A DNA stretch of 64,000 nt from the NCBI RefSeq assembly GCF_900187135.1, contig NZ_LT906443.1, positions 1 to 64,000 of the forward strand. The letters are read 5' to 3'. The notes under the pieces are model-generated. The model made no database searches. It had not been told where the DNA came from and saw nothing but the letters and a program-made list of their open reading frames with translations. Both the position numbers and the translations under genes were made by a program. This DNA is from Corynebacterium ulcerans (lineage in GTDB: Bacteria; Actinomycetota; Actinomycetes; Mycobacteriales; Mycobacteriaceae). Shown here one piece after another: positions 58,338 through 64,000 of this stretch (positions within the stretch are counted from its first letter, which is position 1; every line of letters begins with the position of its first letter).

Positions 58338-58948
58338 TGTGGTGGGGGAGTAACGCCATCCGCAAGGCGCAGGGGCCGTTGGCGCAGGTTTATCAAGAGC
58401 TTCCGGAGAAAAACGATCACACCCGGCTCTTGGCAGTAGACATGGAAACGACTGCGCTCCGTCCTACGGAGGGACGAATCCTTTCCATCGGTTGGGTGCC
58501 CATCGATGATGGAAAAATACAACTCGCAGGTGCCGGACATGTGTTGATTAAGCCGGACAATCTGGACAGGGATTCTGTGGGCAAGTCCGCAGCTCTTCAC
58601 AACATTACGGATGCGATGTTAGAGGAAGGGGTGAGCGAACAGAGCGCGGTGGGCATGCTTCTCGACGCCCTCCGTGGGCGCGTACTCCTTGCCCACTTTG
58701 CCCCCATAGAAGTGCGCTTTGGGGATGCTGCTTGCCGTCGGCACTTCGGAGCGCCGCTGCGGGTGCCATACGTGGACACCATGGAATTAGAGCGTAGACA
58801 TATGGAACGCATGGGCACGTATCCGCGGGGAGAAGACTTAAGGCTTGCGCGAGTACGCAATAGGTATGGATTACCCCATTACCGCAGTCACAATGCGCTG
58901 ACAGACGCGTTGGCGTGCGCGGAGCTTTATCTAGCGTTAAACGGATAA
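58337..58948 (+). CDS. DEDDh exonuclease (DNA polymerase III epsilon-like)
   Basis: A 203-residue 3'-5' exonuclease. Exo I LAVDMETTALRP, Exo II LAHFAPIEVRF and Exo III HYRSHNALTDALACAELYL hold the DEDDh acids and His. ATG 58337 overlaps the preceding stop by one base (TGATG); GTG 58334 is an alternative. It is co-transcribed with the cNMP/CBS/DUF294 gene; pairing of DUF294 and DnaQ-like genes is common in bacteria. It is separate from the exonuclease at 17058. The DUF294 protein may control the nuclease, which is inference. Confidence 0.88.
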   Translation: MWWGSNAIRKAQGPLAQVYQELPEKNDHTRLLAVDMETTALRPTEGRILSIGWVPIDDGKIQLAGAGHVLIKPDNLDRDSVGKSAALHNITDAMLEEGVSEQSAVGMLLDALRGRVLLAHFAPIEVRFGDAACRRHFGAPLRVPYVDTMELERRHMERMGTYPRGEDLRLARVRNRYGLPHYRSHNALTDALACAELYLALNG

Positions 58949-58998
58949 CGTCTCTATAAAATAATAAAATTTTTGTGAGTATAACGACCGGGGACACG

Positions 58999-59004
58999 TA
59001 AAGT
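58999..59004 (+). promoter_or_regulatory. -10 hexamer (TAAAGT) of the L7/L12-like gene
   Basis: TAAAGT 6 nt before ATG 59011. Confidence 0.4.
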
Positions 59005-59010
59005 AGAGCC

Positions 59011-59349
59011 ATGAAGACCTACCTTTATCGCGCGTGCCTCGTCTTGTGTTGTGTCTACCTGCTGTTCATGATTGGACATAATTTTTACTATGGTGAGAAT
59101 CTTCTTGTCACGTGGATAGGTGTGGTTGGGGTCATACTGCTTATTGCAGGGTCCGTCCTCAAAATTATTTCAGATAAAAAACTGAAACGGACAACGGGCG
59201 GCGAGCTAAGGGAGTTTTCTGAGGCGCAACTTGATGAGCTGCGGGCATTAAAAGCTACAGGCCAGACGGTTGCGGCTGTGAAAAAGGCGCGGATCTGGTA
59301 CCCAGGCTTAGGCTTGCTTGAGGCGAAAAATCTGGTTGACAGTATGTAA
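59011..59349 (+). CDS. Membrane protein with ribosomal L7/L12 C-terminal-like domain
   Basis: A 112-residue protein: two hydrophobic segments (YRACLVLCCVYLLFMIGHNF, and LLVTWIGVVGVILLIAGSVL at about 30-50), then a soluble end LKATGQTVAAVKKARIWYPG and LGLLEAKNLVDSM that matches the L7/L12 C-terminal fold (helix, helix, the KxVKxxxP-like turn). L7/L12 domains recruit GTPase factors; a membrane-bound copy has no known role. Located between the exonuclease and the decarboxylase-like gene. Real gene by start and composition; role unknown. Confidence 0.75.
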   Translation: MKTYLYRACLVLCCVYLLFMIGHNFYYGENLLVTWIGVVGVILLIAGSVLKIISDKKLKRTTGGELREFSEAQLDELRALKATGQTVAAVKKARIWYPGLGLLEAKNLVDSM

Positions 59350-59455
59350 AAGTGCGTGCCGCCATGTGCGTCAGCTGATGGGGGTTCGTCGGAAGCCAGT
59401 ACCTCACGCGATACCCCAGAAAAACCGTGGTGGTGGGAAAACTCGACTGAGTGAG

Positions 59456-59461
59456 TACTAT
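59456..59461 (+). promoter_or_regulatory. -10 hexamer (TACTAT) that fixes the odx start
   Basis: TACTAT exactly 7 nt before ATG 59469; an upstream GTG at 59451 is disfavoured. Confidence 0.6.
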
Positions 59462-59468
59462 CTTTGCT

Positions 59469-60266
59469 ATGCGTTTTGGACGAATAGCTACCCCAGATGG
59501 CATGTGCTTCTGCGTTGTCGAGGGCGACGGTGCAGAAACTGTGTGCAAAGAAATTGAAGGCACTCCGTTTACCGAGCCGAAAAAGACGGGTCGGGAGTGG
59601 AAACTAGAAAACGTGCGGGTGTTAGCCCCTATGCTTCCGTCCAAGATCGTGGCTATTGGTCGCAATTATGCGGATCACGTTAAAGAAGTTTTCCAAAAGA
59701 GCGCAGAGCATCTTCCTCCTACGCTGTTCCTCAAGCCGCCGACTGCCGTCATTGGCCCGGGTGCGCCCATTAGGATTCCGGAGTTTGCCACCAAGGTGGA
59801 GTTTGAGGGCGAGCTGGCTATGGTGATCGGCAAGCCTTGCAAAAATGTTAAGAAGGAAGACTGGAAGTCTGTCGTTCTTGGGTTCACCATCATTAACGAT
59901 GTTTCTTCCCGCGATCTCCAATTTGCAGACGGACAGTGGGCGCGCGCTAAGGGAATCGACACTTTTGCACCGCTTGGGCCGTGGATTGAAACAGACCTGG
60001 ATTCTATTGACACCACCAACCTTCCGATCAAAGCTCACCTCACACATGATGGTGTGACGGAAACTAAGCAGGATTCCAACTCTGATCAGATGATTATGAA
60101 CCTGGGCGAGATCATAGAGTTCATCACGGCTTCTTTCACGCTTCTACCAGGTGATGTGATCTGCACCGGATCACCAGCAGGTACTGCGGAGATGGTCCCA
60201 GGCGACTTTATCGAGGTAGAAATCCCAGGACTGGGAAGCCTCGGAAACCCTGTAGAGCGGGCATAA
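59469..60266 (+). CDS. odx: FAH-family oxaloacetate decarboxylase-like protein
   Basis: A 265-residue member of the fumarylacetoacetate hydrolase fold. RNYADHVKEV, the metal acids in VEFEGELAMVIG and TIINDVSSRDLQ, FADGQWARAKGIDTFAPLGPW, and GDVICTGSPAGT are visible. It resembles C. glutamicum Cg1458 (Odx), a soluble oxaloacetate decarboxylase found next to the same exonuclease gene; the symbol is from that resemblance and gene order. Other FAH activities are possible. Start MRFGRIATPDG set by the -10 box. A terminator follows whose right arm overlaps the next -10 box. Confidence 0.82.
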   Translation: MRFGRIATPDGMCFCVVEGDGAETVCKEIEGTPFTEPKKTGREWKLENVRVLAPMLPSKIVAIGRNYADHVKEVFQKSAEHLPPTLFLKPPTAVIGPGAPIRIPEFATKVEFEGELAMVIGKPCKNVKKEDWKSVVLGFTIINDVSSRDLQFADGQWARAKGIDTFAPLGPWIETDLDSIDTTNLPIKAHLTHDGVTETKQDSNSDQMIMNLGEIIEFITASFTLLPGDVICTGSPAGTAEMVPGDFIEVEIPGLGSLGNPVERA

Positions 60267-60282
60267 CAGGAAGTCTCGTTGT

Positions 60283-60324
60283 AAAAAAGCTATCGCACGG
60301 CACGCGCCAGTGCGGTAGCTTTTT
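60283..60324 (+). terminator. Terminator after odx, overlapping the next promoter
   Basis: AAAAAAGCTATCGCAC pairs with GTGCGGTAGCTTTTT (11 bp core, one G-U, loop 11 nt), with the T-run at the right end. Confidence 0.78.
60316..60321 (+). promoter_or_regulatory. -10 hexamer (TAGCTT) inside the odx terminator arm
   Basis: TAGCTT exactly 7 nt before ATG 60329; it is the last part of the terminator's right arm. Confidence 0.45.
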
Positions 60325-60328
60325 GCAT

Positions 60329-60997
60329 ATGACTACTGAACACCGCCATTCACATCACGATGCTCCTCCTAGGCATCCAGAGGATGATATTTATACAGAT
60401 TCAGCAGGACCTGTGTGGTCGGGCAACCCTAATAGCTCATTAGTGGCGGTGATCCAGGAGCTGGATCTAAACGCTTCACCTTCTCAGAGCCTTGATGTTG
60501 GCTGCGGTGAAGGCGCGGATGTTCTGTGGTTGGCAGAGCATGGCTGGAAAGCCGTGGGGGTGGATCCGTCGGAGATTGCTATTTCCCGTGCCATAGCTGC
60601 GGCAACAGAACGCGGGATCGCTGCGGATTTTGAAGTGGCAAAGCTACCCGATAATTCTGGCACTGCGCAGGCGTTGCAGGAGCGCTACGGCCTAGTTACC
60701 GGCTTCTATATTCCTGTGAAGGGGGAGGAGGGGCTTGCAGCGATGACCAGCTTGGTGTCCCCAGGCGGCTACCTTGTTCTCGTGCACCACGATCTTGAAG
60801 AGATGATCGCCACGGGGCACCAGAGTCCCGACGTGCTAAAAGACTATCTCTTCCCCTCGCACATCGCAGAAATGCTGTCAGCGTCGCAGTGGACAATCGT
60901 GATCAACGAGTCCCGTGAGCGTCATGTGGCTACCGGGCTTGGTCATGGCCATACCCTTGACAATGTGCTCGTCGCGCGCCTTAAGCAGGGCTCTTAA
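60329..60997 (+). CDS. Class I SAM-dependent methyltransferase (unknown target)
   Basis: A 222-residue protein with a Rossmann methyltransferase core: LDVGCGEGADVLWLAEHGWKAVGVDPSE (SAM motif I and II region), then GLVTGFYIPV and YLVLVHHDLEE. The N terminus is His/Asp-rich (HRHSHHDAPPRH). Tellurite-resistance/TehB-like and small-molecule methyltransferases share the fold, so the target is open. ATG 60329 (MTTEHRHSHH) is preferred over TTG 60323. It converges with the isochorismate synthase gene, 6 bp apart. Confidence 0.78.
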   Translation: MTTEHRHSHHDAPPRHPEDDIYTDSAGPVWSGNPNSSLVAVIQELDLNASPSQSLDVGCGEGADVLWLAEHGWKAVGVDPSEIAISRAIAAATERGIAADFEVAKLPDNSGTAQALQERYGLVTGFYIPVKGEEGLAAMTSLVSPGGYLVLVHHDLEEMIATGHQSPDVLKDYLFPSHIAEMLSASQWTIVINESRERHVATGLGHGHTLDNVLVARLKQGS

Positions 60998-61003
60998 TCA
61001 GAG

Positions 61004-62122
61004 CTAGAGTCCGAGTGCTCGCATGATAGTGCGCAGCTTTGCGGAGGTCTCTTCGACCTCTGCATCTGCGTCGGAATCTGCGACGATGCCGCCGCCGGCC
61101 CACGCCCGTGCGGCGGTTCCGCTTCCGTTGACCTCCGCGCACCGGATGGCGACCATGTATTCACCGTCGCCGGCTGCGTCGGACCATCCCACGGCTCCGG
61201 AATAAAAGCGGCGGTCGCCCTCAGCAATTCCGATAATTTCTTCGGCTGCGTCTGTCGGCGTGCCGCAGATAGCAGGAGTGGGGTGCACGACCAACGCGAG
61301 TTCTAGTGCGGTCATCGCGGGGTCTTTGAGCGTGCCCACGACGGGGGTAGCTAGGTGCCACATCTCGTTAGTCCGCGTGAGCTCTGGGTACTGGGGGATA
61401 TCAAGGGAGGAACACAAAGGTGTGAGAAGCGTTCGCAGGTGATCGACAACGTAGGAATGTTCGGCGAGATCTTTCGGTGAACGGCGTAGCTCTTCCCCCG
61501 CGCGGGCGTCGAGAAGCTTATCTGCGCTGCGGGGAGCCGAACCGGCTAATGGGTATGCGGAAATCGTTGACCCCTGTTTTTTAATCAGTACTTCCGGGGA
61601 AGACCCCACCAGCATTGCGCCCACAAAGTCTTCGCCAGCAGGAGAGAGGTCTGCGATGAATCCATCGCGATTCTGGGAAAGGTCGATCAAACGTGCAGCT
61701 ATCAGGCGTGGATCCACGGGTGGATCAAAACGCATGTCCACTGCTCGTGCCAAGACGACTTTTTCTAACGTGCTTGCTTTGAGCGTCTCAATCGCTGCGA
61801 TGACGCGATCCCGGTGCTCGCCCAATTCGGGTACCAGAGCATCGAGATGAGCGTGCATAACGCTGCCCTCACCGTGGCGATAATACGCATGCGGCTCTAG
61901 TGGTCCTTCTTCCCGGATAACCGTTTCCGGCACAGTCAGAGCACACGCGTGATCGCGGCGAAAGGGGAGGGCTCCCACCACAAGATCTGCGGTGCCGTTG
62001 TGTAGTGCTTCTATGGCTTCCCAGGGGTCGGAGAAGGTTTTCTGAGCACCTTGGGTTCGGATGGAACCATGGGCACGTGACAACAAAAAGTCGGGCGCAG
62101 TTGAGGGGCGGTGGGCACACAT
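61004..62122 (-). CDS. menF: Isochorismate synthase
   Basis: Converts chorismate to isochorismate, first step of menaquinone (or salicylate-type siderophore) synthesis. 372 residues. Conserved ends: KVVLARAVDMRFDPP, VGSSPEVLIKKQGSTISAYPLAG, PTPAICGTPTDAAEEI and GAVGWSDAAGDGEYMVAIRCAEVN, then GGGIVADSDADAEVEET with the Mg glutamates. No other men genes in the window, so menF against entC is chosen by genus (menaquinone users). It is divergent from gltX with 38 bp between start codons. TAGACT lies 8 nt before the ATG. Confidence 0.88.
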   Translation of the reverse strand: MCAHRPSTAPDFLLSRAHGSIRTQGAQKTFSDPWEAIEALHNGTADLVVGALPFRRDHACALTVPETVIREEGPLEPHAYYRHGEGSVMHAHLDALVPELGEHRDRVIAAIETLKASTLEKVVLARAVDMRFDPPVDPRLIAARLIDLSQNRDGFIADLSPAGEDFVGAMLVGSSPEVLIKKQGSTISAYPLAGSAPRSADKLLDARAGEELRRSPKDLAEHSYVVDHLRTLLTPLCSSLDIPQYPELTRTNEMWHLATPVVGTLKDPAMTALELALVVHPTPAICGTPTDAAEEIIGIAEGDRRFYSGAVGWSDAAGDGEYMVAIRCAEVNGSGTAARAWAGGGIVADSDADAEVEETSAKLRTIMRALGL

Positions 62123-62130
62123 GACAAACC

Positions 62131-62136
62131 AGTCTA
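62131..62136 (-). promoter_or_regulatory. -10 hexamer (TAGACT) of menF
   Basis: Minus-strand TAGACT 8 nt before ATG 62122. Confidence 0.5.
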
Positions 62137-62147
62137 GTGCACTGGTC

Positions 62148-62153
62148 TACGAT
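62148..62153 (+). promoter_or_regulatory. -10 hexamer (TACGAT) that fixes the gltX start
   Basis: TACGAT exactly 7 nt before ATG 62161; the ATGs at 62137 and 62152 are disfavoured. Confidence 0.6.
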
Positions 62154-62160
62154 GAAAGAC

Positions 62161-63639
62161 ATGTCTGAAGTACGCGTACGTTTTTGCCCATCACCCACAG
62201 GAACTCCACACGTGGGTATGGTGCGCACAGCCTTGTTCAACTGGGCACAGGCCCGTCACACCGGTGGCAAGCTTGTATTCCGCATCGAAGACACAGATGC
62301 AGCCCGTGATTCTGAAGAGTCTTATCAAGCAATCATTGACTCCCTGACGTGGCTTGGGATGGATTGGGATGAAGGCGTAGTGGTCGGTGGACCACACGAG
62401 CCATACCGCCAGAGCCAGCGCATGGATATTTACGCTGAGGTGCTGGAAAAGCTTAAAGCCGCAGGTTTTGTGTATCCCGCGTATTCCACAGCAGCAGAGG
62501 TAGAGGAACGCCATCGCGCCAAGGGCGAAGACCCCAAGCTTGGCTACGATAACTACGACCGCACCCTCACCGAAGAACAAATCGCCGCTTTTGAGGCCGA
62601 GGGCCGCCAGCCGGTCTGGCGCTTGCGCATGCCAGATCAGGACTGGAAGTGGAATGACCTGGTACGTGGTGAGATCGAGTTTAAAGCCGCTACCCAGCCC
62701 GACTATGTAGTGGCCCGCTCCAATGGGGCACCGCTCTACACGCTGGTCAACCCGGTTGATGATGCCCTCATGGGCATCACGCACGTTCTTCGCGGCGAGG
62801 ATCTGCTTCCCTCAACTCCTAGGCAGCTGGCGCTGTATGAAGCGCTGAAGGCAATTGGGGTGGCGGAGCAGACTCCTGAGTTTGGGCACCTTCCCTTTGT
62901 GATGGGCGAAGGCAACAAGAAGCTCTCCAAGCGCGATCCGCAGTCGAACCTGTTCAACCACCGAGATGCCGGCATCATCCCTGAGGGCATGATGAACTAT
63001 CTCGCGCTGCTTGGCTGGTCGCTGTCGTCGGAGAAGGATATTTTCTCTGTAGACGAGCTCGTTGCCAACTTTGACGTGAAGAACGTTTTGGCTAACCCAG
63101 CGCGTTTTGACCAGAAGAAGCTTGAGGCCATTAACGCCGACCACATTCGACTGCTGGCCCCAGAAGACTTCAAACAGCGCCTGCGCGACTACCTCACGGA
63201 GTACACGGATTTCTCTGCGGATTACCCAGAGGAGAAGTTTGCTATCGCCGCCGACTTGGTTCAGACCCGCATCAAGATGCTTGGCGACGCCTATGCGCTT
63301 CTGAAATTCCTCGATACCGCGGATGAGGACCTCGTGCTTGATGAGAAATCCGCGAAGAAGAATCTCAAAGAGACCGCTGTGCAGCCACTGGAAGCCGGCA
63401 TTGCGGCTCTGGAAGCCCTTGACGAGTGGACCACTCCTGGTATTGAGGCTGCGTTGCAGAAGGCCCTCATCGAGGACCTGGAGCTCAAACCACGCGTTGC
63501 CTATGGCGCATTGCGTGTGGGCGTCTCCGGCCAGGCTATCTCGCCGCCATTGTTCGAGTCGATGGAGCTTTTGGGACGAGAGTCCACGCTCAACCGCTTG
63601 CGTGCTGTTCTTAAGGTGACGCCTTACTCGGCACAGTAG
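62161..63639 (+). CDS. gltX: Glutamyl-tRNA synthetase GltX
   Basis: Charges tRNA Glu, and, with GatCAB present, also tRNA Gln for later amidation. 492 residues. Class I motifs: HIGH-type [14 protein letters not shown] at the start and KMSKS-type NKKLSKRD. Rossmann core with [19 protein letters not shown]-terminal anticodon domain. Start [14 protein letters not shown] is set by the -10 box. No GlnRS gene is seen. The T-rich hairpin at 63694-63762 follows. High certainty. Confidence 0.97.
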   Translation: MSEVRVRFCPSPTGTPHVGMVRTALFNWAQARHTGGKLVFRIEDTDAARDSEESYQAIIDSLTWLGMDWDEGVVVGGPHEPYRQSQRMDIYAEVLEKLKAAGFVYPAYSTAAEVEERHRAKGEDPKLGYDNYDRTLTEEQIAAFEAEGRQPVWRLRMPDQDWKWNDLVRGEIEFKAATQPDYVVARSNGAPLYTLVNPVDDALMGITHVLRGEDLLPSTPRQLALYEALKAIGVAEQTPEFGHLPFVMGEGNKKLSKRDPQSNLFNHRDAGIIPEGMMNYLALLGWSLSSEKDIFSVDELVANFDVKNVLANPARFDQKKLEAINADHIRLLAPEDFKQRLRDYLTEYTDFSADYPEEKFAIAADLVQTRIKMLGDAYALLKFLDTADEDLVLDEKSAKKNLKETAVQPLEAGIAALEALDEWTTPGIEAALQKALIEDLELKPRVAYGALRVGVSGQAISPPLFESMELLGRESTLNRLRAVLKVTPYSAQ

Positions 63640-64000
63640 GGCAGTAGCTCGGTGGGCTTAGTGCCCAGTGGGCTCGATGGAACTGAGAACGAGAAAAACC
63701 CCGAACCGGCAATCATACAGGCAGGTTAAGCTGATGTTTTAGCCGCTGGTTCGGGGATTTTTGCATCCTCATAAAAGTTGATGCATAACCATGGCTTATG
63801 GGGAACAGGATGGGCTTATAAGATTGGGCTTGCGATTGATGGTGAATGAGACGCGCCGTAAATGAATGTACCGTTGAAAATAGCGATAAAGCAGTTAAAG
63901 TAAATCTTTGTGATATTTGGATTCGGCGAGAAAGCCTCGCACACCGAAGGTTATAGGCCGCGCCATGCACGGCCCACGGCCCAAAGGCGCGCGTGGAGGG
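63640..64000. other. Non-coding end of window after gltX
   Basis: 360 bp with the hairpin terminator at 63694-63762, then AT-rich sequence with no credible gene (a minus frame of 85 codons has no family resemblance). No tRNA was found here, although some corynebacteria have tRNA Gln/Glu after gltX; such genes may lie beyond the window. The last 40 bases become GC-rich. Confidence 0.4.
63694..63762. terminator. Hairpin terminator after gltX
   Basis: AACCCCGAACC pairs with GGTTCGGGG(A)TT over 9 bp with a 40-nt loop (63694-63707 with 63748-63762); T-run at the right end and A-run at the left, so it can work in both directions. Confidence 0.6.

Noticed and set aside
63713-63970. 85-codon minus-strand frame after gltX
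   Set aside because: No family, no RBS or -10, its product is low-information, and its 3' end lies in a terminator hairpin.
63640-64000. tRNA genes after gltX
   Set aside because: Looked for tRNA Glu/Gln cloverleaf and TTCGAAT-type arms; none found. The repeat with GGTTCGGGG is a terminator hairpin, not a T-arm.

Overview
The window is chromosomal DNA of a Corynebacterium, most likely of the C. diphtheriae / C. ulcerans / C. pseudotuberculosis group. Evidence: NucS-type mismatch repair gene, GlgE-GlgB glucan pathway, a mycothiol-lineage GST-like protein, LysE/LysG, an ilvBNC cluster with a Met-Asn-Ile-Ile-Arg-Leu leader peptide, an MscCG-type channel beside ilvD, and many leaderless genes with a TANNNT box 6-8 nt before the start codon. 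Species cannot be fixed from the sequence alone. No phage, IS element, CRISPR array, rRNA or tRNA gene was seen.

Layout. 1-3.4 kb: DUF2550, nucS, a small Cys/His protein, methylmalonyl-CoA epimerase, a thiamine-binding-type protein and a CnoX/YbbN-like thioredoxin-TPR protein. 3.5-7.7 kb (minus): glgE-glgB. 7.8-10.8 kb: ABC ATPase, Nudix hydrolase and methyltransferase in a row. 10.9-22.8 kb: a conserved actinobacterial block: etfBA, cysteine desulfurase, spermidine-synthase-like gene, mnmA, MetE-like gene, exonuclease, ligA, ACT-domain gene, gatC-gatA. 22.9-29.8 kb: an accessory stretch (GNAT, drug exporter, cobalamin riboswitch plus btuCDF-like importer, membrane protein plus regulator). 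29.9-32.6 kb: pfkA, gatB. 32.7-39.4 kb: a second accessory stretch (aldo/keto reductase, lysE/lysG, GST-like protein, secreted HNH nuclease, DoxX protein). 39.4-47.8 kb: branched-chain amino acid genes ilvD, ilvB, ilvN, ilvC with the attenuator, plus the MscCG-like channel and a PH-like membrane protein. 47.9-53.4 kb: a third accessory stretch (secreted protein, CDF metal exporter, GmrSD-like DUF262 protein, lipoprotein). 53.5-63.6 kb: serA, leuB, cNMP/CBS/DUF294 protein, DEDDh exonuclease, L7/L12-like membrane protein, oxaloacetate decarboxylase-like FAH protein, methyltransferase, isochorismate synthase and gltX.

How the genes fit together. GatCAB and a non-discriminating GluRS (gltX) form the indirect route to Gln-tRNA; the cysteine desulfurase can feed MnmA with sulfur; ilvBNC, ilvD, leuB and serA supply branched-chain amino acids and serine; LysG drives LysE export. 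From memory, the backbone order (etf, desulfurase, mnmA, MetE-like, ligA, ACT, gatCA, pfkA, gatB, ilvBNC, serA, leuB, gltX) resembles the Mycobacterium tuberculosis Rv2992c-Rv3029c region, with three lineage-specific insertions.

Most interesting points: a stand-alone DUF262/DUF1524-like (GmrSD-type) protein whose expected HNH histidines are replaced; a separate secreted DUF1524 nuclease behind an exact 31-bp tandem duplication; an ilv attenuator whose leader peptide looks leaderless; a 25-bp perfect hairpin between gatB and the reductase with its U-tract on the wrong strand; a terminator whose 3' arm carries the next gene's -10 box; and a GlxR-type operator before a cNMP-binding-domain gene.
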